Assembly (NCBI GenBank): GCA_028752905.1
Contig: JAQNBH010000005.1
Location: forward strand, 5,692,502 to 5,756,501
Direction: 5' to 3'
Source of the DNA: Cladorhizidae sp. MBARI D1340-BT2
Lineage: Eukaryota; Porifera; Demospongiae; Poecilosclerida; Cladorhizidae
Length of the DNA stretch: 64,000 bases
Shown here: piece after piece, positions 22,763-32,493 of the stretch
How positions within the stretch are numbered: the stretch's first letter is position 1
Layout of the letters: each line of letters starts with the position of its first letter
The notes under the pieces: generated by a model
Seen by the model: the letters and a program-made list of their open reading frames with translations, nothing else
Database searches by the model: none
Told to the model about the DNA's origin: nothing
Translations under genes and position numbers: made by a program

Positions 22763-23525
22763 GGGGGGGACTGTACCTTTAAAAAACTCGACTTTTTTTC
22801 TTTTTCCTTACTTTTTTTTCCTTCTTTCAAACTGTTCTGGTATCTATCCTCTAGCCATTTGCAAACTTTGAGAGGCATTGGATGCTCCATTTCGAAGTTG
22901 TATTGGTTTTTGTCCATGTAACAGGTCAAGAAACTACAAAGAGAACACATCTTGCATGATATTTGCCCTAACTTGGACTATATTTTTTCTCATTTAAAAA
23001 AAAAATTTAAAATTGCTCATAACTTTTGTACACTTCACTATACACTTTATTTATACACTTCACTAAATAACTAACTAAATAAATAACTAAATAATAATAA
23101 TTTTTATGTGACTGGATAGCACTTCTAATTATCTGTGTAATGTACGTGACAAAATTTTAATTACTATAAGTATTGGGTGATTTGAAGTGGTGAGGTTTGG
23201 GATTTTCCCTGGTGTTTCCCAGTTGCAATAGCATTGGCCCGGCCACTCCAACCAGGATGTTTATTGAGATTAGAGCCTCCTCTATCAGCTGACCAAATCT
23301 GGGACTTTGACCTTGATAATTACGGCATTTATTAACTTTTCTGCAAGTTAGATCAACTTTTTTAGGGATCTTGATGTATCTTCCGATAAAATACGTCTGC
23401 AGAGACATACAACATAAAGCACAAAGCATAAGGAACACAAATTGGAAATTACCTGCATAGAGTGTATAGGAAAAAAGTTATGGCGATTTATAAAACTTTG
23501 GTGGTGCTGACGTACAGTCCCCCCT
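22763..23525. mobile_element. TTAA-type element, family B (763 bp, non-autonomous)
   Basis: Perfect 14-bp terminal inverted repeats, GGGGGGGACTGTAC at the left and its complement at the right end. The left arm matches the left arm at 51.08-51.26 kb (shared phrase CATTGGATGCTCCATTTC / TATTGGATGCTCCATTTC), and the right arm matches 52.05-52.65 kb. No protein is encoded. The right flank keeps TTAA; the left copy of the target is degraded. Confidence 0.7.
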
Positions 23526-23529
23526 TTTA

Positions 23530-24208
23530 ATAATGATAATAATAGTGACAATTTTTGGAATTGGCTGGTCCTACTGTAGTTTCATGCCTAAGCAATCATC
23601 AGGGAGAATGAGGAACTGAGATGAGAGGTGGGTATATACGAGGTAGACCAGAGGATAAGTGAATGAGGTGACTGGACTGACAGATGAAGGTGTCAATGTG
23701 TGTGGAACTTGTTGGTCTGTCGGCACTTTGAAATGAATTCAGATCGTTTGTTTAGAGTTGTTTGCTTGTCTGAGTAGATGATGTGGAGCTTCTCTGTGAT
23801 GCAAAGTTGCAACATTTTGATGTGGTTGAGTAGGATGGTGCTCTGTCCACGTGGACCATTTTGTGTTGTCCTGCATGTTTGGTCTCTTTGAGTTTCCATA
23901 TGAATCGAGAGAGTGCAGAGCTGTTTCTCTTGTCTTCATGGTTGAAAGTGAACTTGTGGCTTGTGCAAGGTGCTTTGAAAGTTGTGTCTGTGAGTGCAAT
24001 GTGGTGTTTTTCATCATAGTTGGTGGAGACTGTAGCTTTGAAGTAACTGATGAGGCGAGATAGGTTTCATCCAGTGGGCAGCCATTCTTGTTTCAGCAGC
24101 TGCATGCCCTACCAGGCCTGTTGTTGGTTGGTGGGGATTAGTGTGTCTTGACGATGCTGCTCGTGCAAGACCTCGACGGTGTTGGCGTTGAATAATTTGT
24201 GCATGGCT
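23530..24208 (-). pseudogene. GIY-YIG tail of a retroelement (probably Penelope-like), broken
   Basis: Reading from 24.2 to 23.6 kb on the - strand, the frames give RACSC-NKNGCPLDET, YFKATVSTNYDEKHH, IALTDTTFKAPCTSHKFTFN, SSALSRFIWKLKETKHAG and LNKRSEFISKC. This is the order seen in the C-terminal Cys-rich plus GIY-YIG-like nuclease region of retroelements common in cnidarians and sponges. At least three frame changes break it, and no reverse transcriptase part is present. The non-coding 3' end carries CTGATGA...GAAAC and an ATT-rich tail that stops next to the TTAA element. Confidence 0.6.
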
Positions 24209-24212
24209 GGTC

Positions 24213-24425
24213 CCTAAACAAACAATCTGAATTCCTCCCAAAGTGCGGCCACAACAGCAAGTTCCTCCTCAAAAACACATTGACACTTACATCTATCAAT
24301 CACCTCATTCACATATCCACTGCTCCTCATGTATACCCACCTCTCATCTCATTCCTCATTCTCCCTGATGATTGCTTACCCATGAGGCTAAGTAGGCCAG
24401 CCAATTCCAAAATTGTCACTGTGCC
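24213..24425 (+). pseudogene. Inverted second copy of the same retroelement 3' end
   Basis: The + strand reads LNKQSEFLPKCGHNSKF followed by a 3' end closely similar to the reverse strand at 23.57-23.76 kb (shared phrases CATTGACAC, CATTCTCCCTGATGATTGCT, CCAGCCAATTCC). The two truncated copies lie head to head, about 5 bp apart. Confidence 0.65.
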
Positions 24426-24649
24426 AGCTCTGCTTAGCATCGAGCACTTGTTGTGGCCTACATTGACAAACTAATAACTCTAATATAATAAGAATGGTAA
24501 TATTACTAGTAAAGAACACAGTGCAGTGTTTGGGGAGGGAAGGTGAGGTGGAGAGAAAAAGAACTAATTCTTGCCTCAGCCAGAGGGATGCCATTGCTGG
24601 TTGCTGTTTCCTCTCCTTGGCTGCAGCAAGGGAGCACTCTCACATTCAG

Positions 24650-24955
24650 CTGCACTTTCTGGCACTCCTGCTAGCTCTGACCTTCTCATTTCCTATTCTC
24701 CATCTTTCTTTCTTCTCTTATTAGCTTTGTCCTTCTCATTTCTTACCCTCCATCTGCTCTATCCTTCTCATTTCCTATCCTCCATCTTTCTCTTCTCTTC
24801 CTAGCTCTATCCTTCTCATTTCTTACCCTCCATCTTTCTTTCTTCTCTTCCTAGCTCTGTCCTTCTCATTTCTTATCCTCCATCTTTCTTTCTTCAATTC
24901 CTAGCTCTATCCTTCTCATTTCTTATCCTCCATCTTTCTCTTCTCTTCCTCAGAC
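24650..24955. repeat. Pyrimidine-rich minisatellite, ~50-bp unit, ~5 copies
   Basis: The unit contains AGCTCTATCCTTCTCATTTC and CTCCATCTTTCTTTCTTCTC with length variants. It is strongly C/T-biased on the + strand. Confidence 0.8.
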
Positions 24956-25194
24956 TCTGAGGTACACGTCACTTCTTCCATCAATTTTTGCACATTATTC
25001 AAACTTTATTCATTTTCATGAATGTGACGGAGCATGTGCACTGCTCCCTATATTCCTTATTAGTGTGTGTGTGGGTCTGCGTAGTGTAGCAGAAAAGCTT
25101 GATTTAGACTTGTACATATTACGCCAAAATCTCAATAGAGTGTCAGCTTGCTGAAATAGTAATAACAATCATTATCTGACAGTGGTCTCTCAAG

Positions 25195-26335
25195 ACTGCA
25201 GCCTGCTTAGTATGTGGTGTGCCACTAATTAACTACATAGTGGTTCCTAGAGACTGCCATTAACTACATACTAGCTAGCAAGCTGCAGTGGTCCCTAGAG
25301 ACTGCTATCAGTAGCCTGCTGTATGGTGTACCAGCCATTAACTACATGGCTAGCAAGCTGCAGTGGTCCCTAGAGACTGCTATCAGTAGCCTGCTGTGTG
25401 GTATACCAGCCATTAACTACATGGCTAGCAAGCTGCAGTGGTCCCTAGAGACTGCTGTCAGTAGCCTGCTGTGTGGTGTGCCACTTAATACCAGCCATTA
25501 ACTACATAGCTAGCAAGCTGCAGTGGTCCCTAGAGACTGCTCTCTGTAGCCTGCTGTGTGGTGTGCCACTTAATATACCAGCCATTAACTACATACAGCT
25601 AGCAAGCTGAAGTGGTCCCTAGAGACTGCTACAGTAGCCTGCTGTGTGGTGTGCCACTTAATACCAGCCATTAACTACAAAGACTGTTATCAATAGCCTG
25701 CTGTATGGTGTGCCACTTAATACCAACCATTAACTACATAGCTAGCAAGCTGAAGTGGTCCCTAGAGACTGCTACAGTAGCCTGCTGTGTGGTGTGCCAC
25801 TTAATACCAACCATTAACTACATAGTTGCAAGCTGCAGTGGTCCCTAGAGACTGTCAATAGTCTGCTGTGTGGTGTGCCACTTAATACCAACCATTAACT
25901 ACATAGCTAACAAGCTGCAGTGGTCCCTAGAGACTGCTATCAATAGCCTGCTGTATGGTGTGCCACTTAATACCAGCCATTAACTACATAGCTAGGAAGC
26001 TGCAGTGGTCCCTAGAGACTGCTTTCTGTAGCCTGCTGTGTGGTGTGCCACTTAATACCAGCCATTAACTACATAGTTAGCAAGACTGTTATCAATAGCC
26101 TGCTGTATGGTGTGCCACTTAACCAACCATTAACTACATAGTTAGCAAGCTGCAGTGGTCCCTAGAGACTGCTATCAGTAGCCTGCTGTGTGGTTTGCCA
26201 CTTAATACCAGCCATTAACTACATAGCTAGCTAGCTGCAGTGGTCTGTGGTGTGCCACTTAATACCAGCCATTAACTACATAACTAGCAAGCTGCAGTGG
26301 TCCCTAGAGACTGCTCTCTGTGTGGTGTGCCGTCA
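25195..26335. repeat. Minisatellite, 85-bp unit, ~14 diverged copies
   Basis: The unit includes GCCATTAACTACATAGCTAG, CAAGCTGCAGTGGTCCCTAG, AGACTGCTATCAGTAGCCTG and GTGTGCCACTTAATACCA. Internal deletions are frequent. Confidence 0.92.
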
Positions 26336-26884
26336 GTCTATTAATTGGGGATTGGTACAGATGAAACCAAGATTACCTAGAAGATCTCCCGCTCTATGGT
26401 ATGGCTAGTTCATGTAATTATGGAGATGCAGCCACCCACCACTGTGCCCATGCCCCTTTACCTGTATGCCTAGGTGCTGCACTTATTATTATAAATATAT
26501 ATGTGTGTTTGTGTGTGTGTGTTAGAGCGCGTGCTAGAGCGAGAGCCAAGACTCCTCCGTGCCGGCATAAAGACATCTGTCATAATCGTAAGTTTGAAAG
26601 TTCTCTAAGACAAGAGCAAGACAAGAATATGGCACTCTCTCCAGAGAATGAGTCGTTTAAATAAACATCATAATGATTTGGGAGTGGTCTAGGGTGGGGT
26701 CAGTAATGTGCATATGTCTGTGAAGAGGCTTTTCTTGACTGCCTTCTTGCCTAAATGATGCCACAGGGAGGGATAGATAAGGTCTTCCTCATCTATGCAA
26801 CAGTGGAAGGTTGTGTGTTACATTTATACAAAGACACTATCAATGAACATCGAAAAGTTTTACTGGAACAATGTTTGCTCTGAG
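26336..26884. other. Spacer before the 37/38-bp array
   Basis: It holds a short GT microsatellite near 26500-26520. One 87-codon open frame lacks any family resemblance. No gene is supported. Confidence 0.45.
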
Positions 26885-28570
26885 GTGTGTACCAGGTAGC
26901 AGTACTTCAGTGTTACCATGAGGTGTGTACCAGGTAGCTGTACCCAGTGTTACCATGAGGTGTGTACCAGGTAGCTGTACTTCAGTGTTACCATGAGGTG
27001 TGTACCAGGTAGCAGTACTTCAGTGTTACCATGAGGTATGTACCAGGTAGCTGTACTTCAGTGTTACCATGAGGTGTGTACCAGGTAGCTGTACTTCAGT
27101 GTTACCATGAGGTGTGTACCAGGTAGCTGTACCCAGTGTTACCATGAGGTGTGTACCAGGCAGCTGTACTTCAGTGTTACCATGAGGTGTGTACCAGGTA
27201 CTTCAGTGTTACCATGAGGTGTGTACCAGGTAGCTGTACCCAGTGTTACCATGAGGTGTGTACCAGGTAGCTGTACCCAGTGTTACCATGAGGTGTGTAC
27301 CAGGTAGCTGTACTTCAGTGTTACCATGAGGTGTGTACCAGGTAGCTGTACTTCAGTGTTACCATGAGGTGTGTACCAGGCAGCTGTACCCAGTGTTACC
27401 ATGAGGTGTGTACCAGGTAGCTGTACTTCAGTGTTACCATGAGGTGTGTACCAGGTAGCTGTACCCAGTGTTACCATGAGGTGTGTACCAGGTAGCTGTA
27501 CTTCAGTGTTACCATGAGGTGTGTACCAGGTAGCTGTACTTCAGTGTTACCATGAGGTGTGTACCAGGTAGCTGTACTTCAGTGTTACCATGAGGTGTGT
27601 ACCAGGTAGCTGTACTTCAGTGTTACCATGAGGTGTGTACCAGGTAGCTGTACTTCAGTGTTACCATGAGGTGTGTACCAGGTAGCTGTACCCAGTGTTA
27701 CCATGAGGTGTGTACCAGGTAGCTGTACTTCAGTGTTACCATGAGGTGTGTACCAGGTAGCAGTACTTCAGTGTTACCATGAGGTGTGTACCAGGTAGCT
27801 GTACCCAGTGTTACCATGAGGTGTGTACCAGGTAGCTGTACTTCAGTGTTACCATGAGGTGTGTACCAGGTAGCTGTACTTCAGTGTTACCATGAGGTGT
27901 GTACCAGGCAGCTGCACTTCAGTGTTACCATGAGGTGTGTACCAGGTAGCAGTACTTCAGTGTTACCATGAGGTGTGTACCAGGCAGCTGTACCCAGTGT
28001 TACCATGAGGTATGTACCAGGCAGCTGTACTTCAGTGTTACCATGAGGTGTGTACCAGGTAGCTGTACTTCAGTGTTACCATGAGGTGTGTACCAGGTAG
28101 CTGTACTTCAGTGTTACCATGAGGTGTGTACCAGGTAGCTGTACCCAGTGTTACCATGAGGTGTGTACCAGGTAGCTGTACTTCAGTGGTACCATGAGGT
28201 GTGTACCAGGTAGCTGTACCCAGTGTTACCATGAGGTGTGTACCAGGTAGCTGTACTTCAGTGTTACCATGAGGTGTGTACCAGGTAGCTGTACCCAGTG
28301 TTACCATGAGGTGTGTACCAGGCAGCTGTACTTCAGTGTTACCATGAGGTGTGTACCAGGTAGCTGCACTTCAGTGTTACCATGAGGTGTGTACCAGGTA
28401 CTTCAGTGTTACCATGACAGGGGTGTATTTAGGGGGGGGCGGGGGGGGGGGGGCATGCGCCCCCCCTTGTATCATTCTCGCCCCCCCCCCTTGAAATTAG
28501 AGATTTTTTTTTTAATAATGTCAAGAAAGGTGTAATAAGCTTATGATATCAGGTTCAAATGATAGGAATG

Positions 28571-30757
28571 TCAAACTGAGGTTCTTCTTGGTTTTCTCTG
28601 CCATACGTCCACAATCTCTTCAAGGTCGCTCTCAGAGAGTACTTCTGGTGCCTCTATAGCAATCCTCATAAGGTGAGAAAGGCTGCAGTCACTTAGAGAA
28701 TTACGCAAACGAGTCTTGATCATCTTCATCTGTGAGAAGCTTCTCTCCACAGAAGCAGTAGAAACTGGAATCGATAAGCAGATGGAGGCAATCTTGTGCA
28801 AATTGGGAAACATGGCCTTGAGCATGTCGTTTGAAACAAGTTCTTTCAGCTGTGATGCAGTAGTATCCCGTGGTTGCTTGACTAACAGCTGGCGGAATGT
28901 TTTCCACTCTGTAAGTATTTCAGTGGAAATCATGGCTGTCTTCACTGTTTCTTCTCCATCCAATGTTTCTGCATCTCTATCTTCTCCGTAGTGAGCAATC
29001 AGTTTCTCAACAGACGTGTCTCCATAAGTGGGGAAAGATACTGAATCTGGTTTTGGAACTTTCCGTGGATCGAATATAGACAATGCTGATACAACAGCGT
29101 TGGATGAAGAAAATCGGCTTGTTATGTTGGCCTTTAAATCAGCAACAAAAGGCTTACCAACAACATTCTGGAACGAAAGTATTTTATCAGCGTCAATAGA
29201 CACCTTTGTAGATGACTTCAAGTCTTCAACGTTTTCAAGAAGCTCCAACACCCAGTTCGCTCCAGGCAAAACTGCATCATCCAAGGATTTAACAGTAGCA
29301 TCAACAAGGAATGATATCAACGAGAGGTCAAGCTGCTCTGCCTGAAGTGCTTTGCTGAGCTTGGCTACTTGTGGTAGAGTGAAATCAAGCAAATATATAG
29401 CTGCAATCGTAGACAATTTGCAGAGGGCACCATGGATTCCAAGAGCTTCTGGCTCGTGGGACGTCTCGTAGATGTTCCCAATGGTGATTACAATTGCAGA
29501 ATAACTTGCTTTGACAGCTTTGACACACCTTTCATGTGCCAGCCAGCGTGTGTCAGATGGCTTGATCACTTTCATTTCTGGAAGTTCAAGAACGTGCTGT
29601 ACCTCCTTCAGACACTCTGCTCGCTTGGGGGAATTGCGAAAATGCTTCCAAAGAGTAGTCAATGTTCTGTAAACATGAGCAATTCCAGGAGTTTTATTGG
29701 CAGCTTGCACACAAGCCAACTGCAGTAAGTGACAGTGGCAGTGTATAAACAGAGCGTGAGGAGTATGTTTCTTGATACGTGCCTGAACCCCGGTCTTTCG
29801 TCCAGAAAAAGTTGCAGCTCCATCAAATCCCAATCCAACTATTCTTCCGACTTGTAGACCTTTCTTCTTTAAACAATCGATGAGATTAGAATAGATGGTC
29901 TCTGCATCAGCCTTCTTCAATGGAATAAGCTCCAGAAAGCACTCTACTGGTACACCATCTTCCTCCCAGCGGCAAAACACAGACAATTCTTCTACGTTGG
30001 TGACATCTGTGCACTCATCTGCCATGAGGCTGTACATAGGTGCCTTTTGAAGTCGCTTCAGAATCGACTCCTCCACCCATGTCCCCAATGATTCGATGAA
30101 TTCAACCACAGCCACTCTTGATGTGTACACAGCATTTCTTGGTGCAGTTTCTAAGAATTGCTTCAAATGTTGGCTGCCACATCGAACCACCACGTCAACC
30201 AGCTTCTCAAATTTTGTCGAATGTGCAACTTGTTCTTTCGTAAGAAAATGAGTGAGTAGGATCAGGCACTTCACTTCAGCTCTGTTCTGAGCTCTTTTGC
30301 GAGCTAAAACATTCTGGAGTTGCTGTACAACTGTTCCACCTTTGGCTGCTCCTTTAGCTGCAAAAAGAGCTTGAGTTGCATGGATATGGAAGTCACTTCT
30401 CGCATGAGCTTTCATTTTTTCAACAGCTTTCTTCCAATTTCTGCAAGGTTGTGTGACCCACACTCCTCCAGTACGCTGCAGACCAGATTGCTTGCAAACC
30501 TTGCAAAAGGCACCATCGCTATCCTCGTCATAATAGAGCCAACTGAAATCTTTCTCCCAGCTCTTAGAGTATTTTCTCTTCGTGGATACAGAAGAGCGGT
30601 GTTTGTTTTGCTTGCTTTTCTTTGAAGGTGGAGGACTAAGGCTAGGACTAGATGCCTCGACATGCTCAGAGCTATCTGTTCTGCTATCTTCGCTATCGCT
30701 GCTATTAGCATGAGAAGAGGCTTGAGAAGTACTTGCAAAGTATGAGCGAATATCCAT
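28571..30757 (-). CDS. hAT-family transposase, intact, 728 residues
   Basis: The single uninterrupted frame starts at the ATG at 30757. An N-terminal Ser-rich segment (1-60) is followed by a zinc finger of the TTF/ZMYM-like kind (C85, C88, then H118, H124, H126). The RNase-H-like core shows MADECTDV with the first Asp (D247), GLGFDGAATFSG with the second (D312), and HCHCHLLQLA. The C-terminal region has the hAT signature TASVERSFS with the likely catalytic Glu (E671) and a dimerisation segment. Relatives include KIAA1586/ZNF862-like proteins and their transposon sources. The enzyme would cut and paste the surrounding element. It is unbroken, so activity is possible. Nothing suggests domestication: it sits inside its own terminal repeats. 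Confidence 0.93.
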   Translation of the reverse strand: MDIRSYFASTSQASSHANSSDSEDSRTDSSEHVEASSPSLSPPPSKKSKQNKHRSSVSTKRKYSKSWEKDFSWLYYDEDSDGAFCKVCKQSGLQRTGGVWVTQPCRNWKKAVEKMKAHARSDFHIHATQALFAAKGAAKGGTVVQQLQNVLARKRAQNRAEVKCLILLTHFLTKEQVAHSTKFEKLVDVVVRCGSQHLKQFLETAPRNAVYTSRVAVVEFIESLGTWVEESILKRLQKAPMYSLMADECTDVTNVEELSVFCRWEEDGVPVECFLELIPLKKADAETIYSNLIDCLKKKGLQVGRIVGLGFDGAATFSGRKTGVQARIKKHTPHALFIHCHCHLLQLACVQAANKTPGIAHVYRTLTTLWKHFRNSPKRAECLKEVQHVLELPEMKVIKPSDTRWLAHERCVKAVKASYSAIVITIGNIYETSHEPEALGIHGALCKLSTIAAIYLLDFTLPQVAKLSKALQAEQLDLSLISFLVDATVKSLDDAVLPGANWVLELLENVEDLKSSTKVSIDADKILSFQNVVGKPFVADLKANITSRFSSSNAVVSALSIFDPRKVPKPDSVSFPTYGDTSVEKLIAHYGEDRDAETLDGEETVKTAMISTEILTEWKTFRQLLVKQPRDTTASQLKELVSNDMLKAMFPNLHKIASICLSIPVSTASVERSFSQMKMIKTRLRNSLSDCSLSHLMRIAIEAPEVLSESDLEEIVDVWQRKPRRTSV

Positions 30758-31504
30758 ATTAATATGAAGAGAAATCAGCTAGTAAGGTTTCTTTTATAGA
30801 GACTTTAAGACCATGACATAATGGACTGAGTTAAAAATACTGAGAGAGAGTGGGAAAGAAGGAGGGAACTGAAGAAGTGACAAACCTACAAAGGAGAACA
30901 CGTGGTGGTGTGTGATGACTTTAAGACCATGACATAATGGACTGAGTTAAAAATACTGAGAGAGAGTGGGAAAGAAGGAGGGAACTGAAGAAGTGACAAA
31001 CCTACAAAGGAGAACACGTGGTGGCGTGTGATGACGTCATGTCTAAGATTAGACTTGAAGACCATGACATAATGGACTGAGTTAAAAATACTGAGAGAGA
31101 GGGAGTGGGAAAGAAGGAGAAACAAAAGAAGTGACAAACCTACAAAGGAGAGCACGTGGTGGTGTGTGATGTCATCGTGTCATGACACATGCTCTCCTTT
31201 TTCCAAGCAGCTACAATATCATGAGAAATATATACAGTCTAGCCATAGTTCGGTATAGCATAATGCCATTGGTAGTCAGTCAAAATAGCTATCCTCAGAC
31301 ATTGTAAAAGCAAAAAAAAATATGGGGGGATCTTCCCCCCAGACCCCCCTTTTACGACTTATGAACATGTTAAGAAAATATTAACAAAAATTAGGGCACC
31401 AAGTGACCAACCATTTCCACCCCCCCCCCCCCCCCCCCCCCTAGAGAACTAGAGAAAAATTGTGTATGAAACCTGTTGTCCATGATTTTGTAAGAAAATG
31501 CATG

Positions 31505-31670
31505 AAGAGCGGTGTTTGTTTTGCTTGCTTTTCTTTGAAGGTGGAGGACTAAGGCTAGGACTAGATGCCTCGACATGCTCAGAGCTATCTGTTCTGCTAT
31601 CTTCGCTATCGCTGCTATTAGCATGAGAAGAGGCTTGAGAAGTACTTGCAAAGTATGAGCGAATATCCAT
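31505..31670 (-). pseudogene. Duplicated 5' end of the hAT transposase gene
   Basis: The same first ~55 codons as the intact gene, beginning MDIRSYFASTSQASSH, run through the Ser-rich segment and then pass into unrelated sequence at the duplication junction. It cannot make a transposase, but it supplies a second start codon and leader upstream. Confidence 0.88.
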
Positions 31671-31721
31671 ATTAATATGAAGAGAAATCAGCTAGTAAGG
31701 TTTCTTTTATAGAGACTTTAA

Positions 31722-32493
31722 GGGGGGACATCTGCACTTTTTTTATTTTATTTTTTAACCTGTGGTTACAACTTTAGAGCTCAGTAGATTCTGCAAACTT
31801 CATGGTATGGACTTGATATATAGCTCAAAAGATAGGTCTCTCTGTGTGCTCTCTTTTGATACTAAAATATGTTTCATAGGTATAACTATAGGCAAGTTAC
31901 TAGACCCTAAAGCGGAGGGACCACAAAAACCTGAATCGCTCCAACCTCCATAGAAACCACTCTGAGTTGCGAAGTGCAAAAAATTTAAAAATGGTACAAG
32001 TGGCTAGAGGAAGCTCTAGAGTACGCAATGAGTATATTGAGTAGGCGTGAAAAATTTATTACCTGGTCAAGCGCGCGGTTGGAAAATTGAAGGCGTTGAC
32101 AAAGCGTCGCCTTGTCAACGCCTTCAATTTTCCAACCGCGCGCTTGACCAGGTAATAAATTTTTCACGCCTACTCAATATACTCATTGTGTACTCTAGAG
32201 CTTCCTCTAGCCACTTGTACCATTTTTAATTTTTTTGCACTTCGCAACTCAGAGTGGTTTCTATGGAGGTTGGAGCGATTCAGGTTTTTGTGGTCCCTCC
32301 TCTTTAGGGTCTAGTAACTTGCCTATAGTTATACCTATGAAACATATTTTAGTATCAAAAGAGAGCACACAGAGAGACCTATCTTTTGAGCTATATATCA
32401 AGTCCATACCATGAAGTTTGCAGAATCTACTGAGCTCTAAAGTTGTAACCACAGGTTAAAAAAAAAATTTTAAAAATGCACAGACGGTCCCCC
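31722..32493. mobile_element. TTAA-type foldback element, family A (772 bp)
   Basis: Two near-perfect inverted arms of about 380 bp meet around a 9-nt loop near 32095-32110. The ends are GGGGGACATCTGC and the complement of GGGGGACCGTCTGTGC. It is flanked by TTAA on both sides (31718-31721 and 32494-32497), and the empty site ACTTTAAGACC is preserved in the undisturbed copy at 30803-30812. TTAA duplication is the hallmark of piggyBac-type transposition. No transposase is encoded, so it must be moved in trans. Confidence 0.88.

Noticed and set aside
31391..31670. A separate small gene resembling the transposase N-terminus
   Set aside because: It is copy 2 of the 913-bp tandem duplication and lacks all catalytic parts.
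31985..32229. Two almost identical 60-codon frames on opposite strands
   Set aside because: They are mirror images created by the palindrome of the foldback element.
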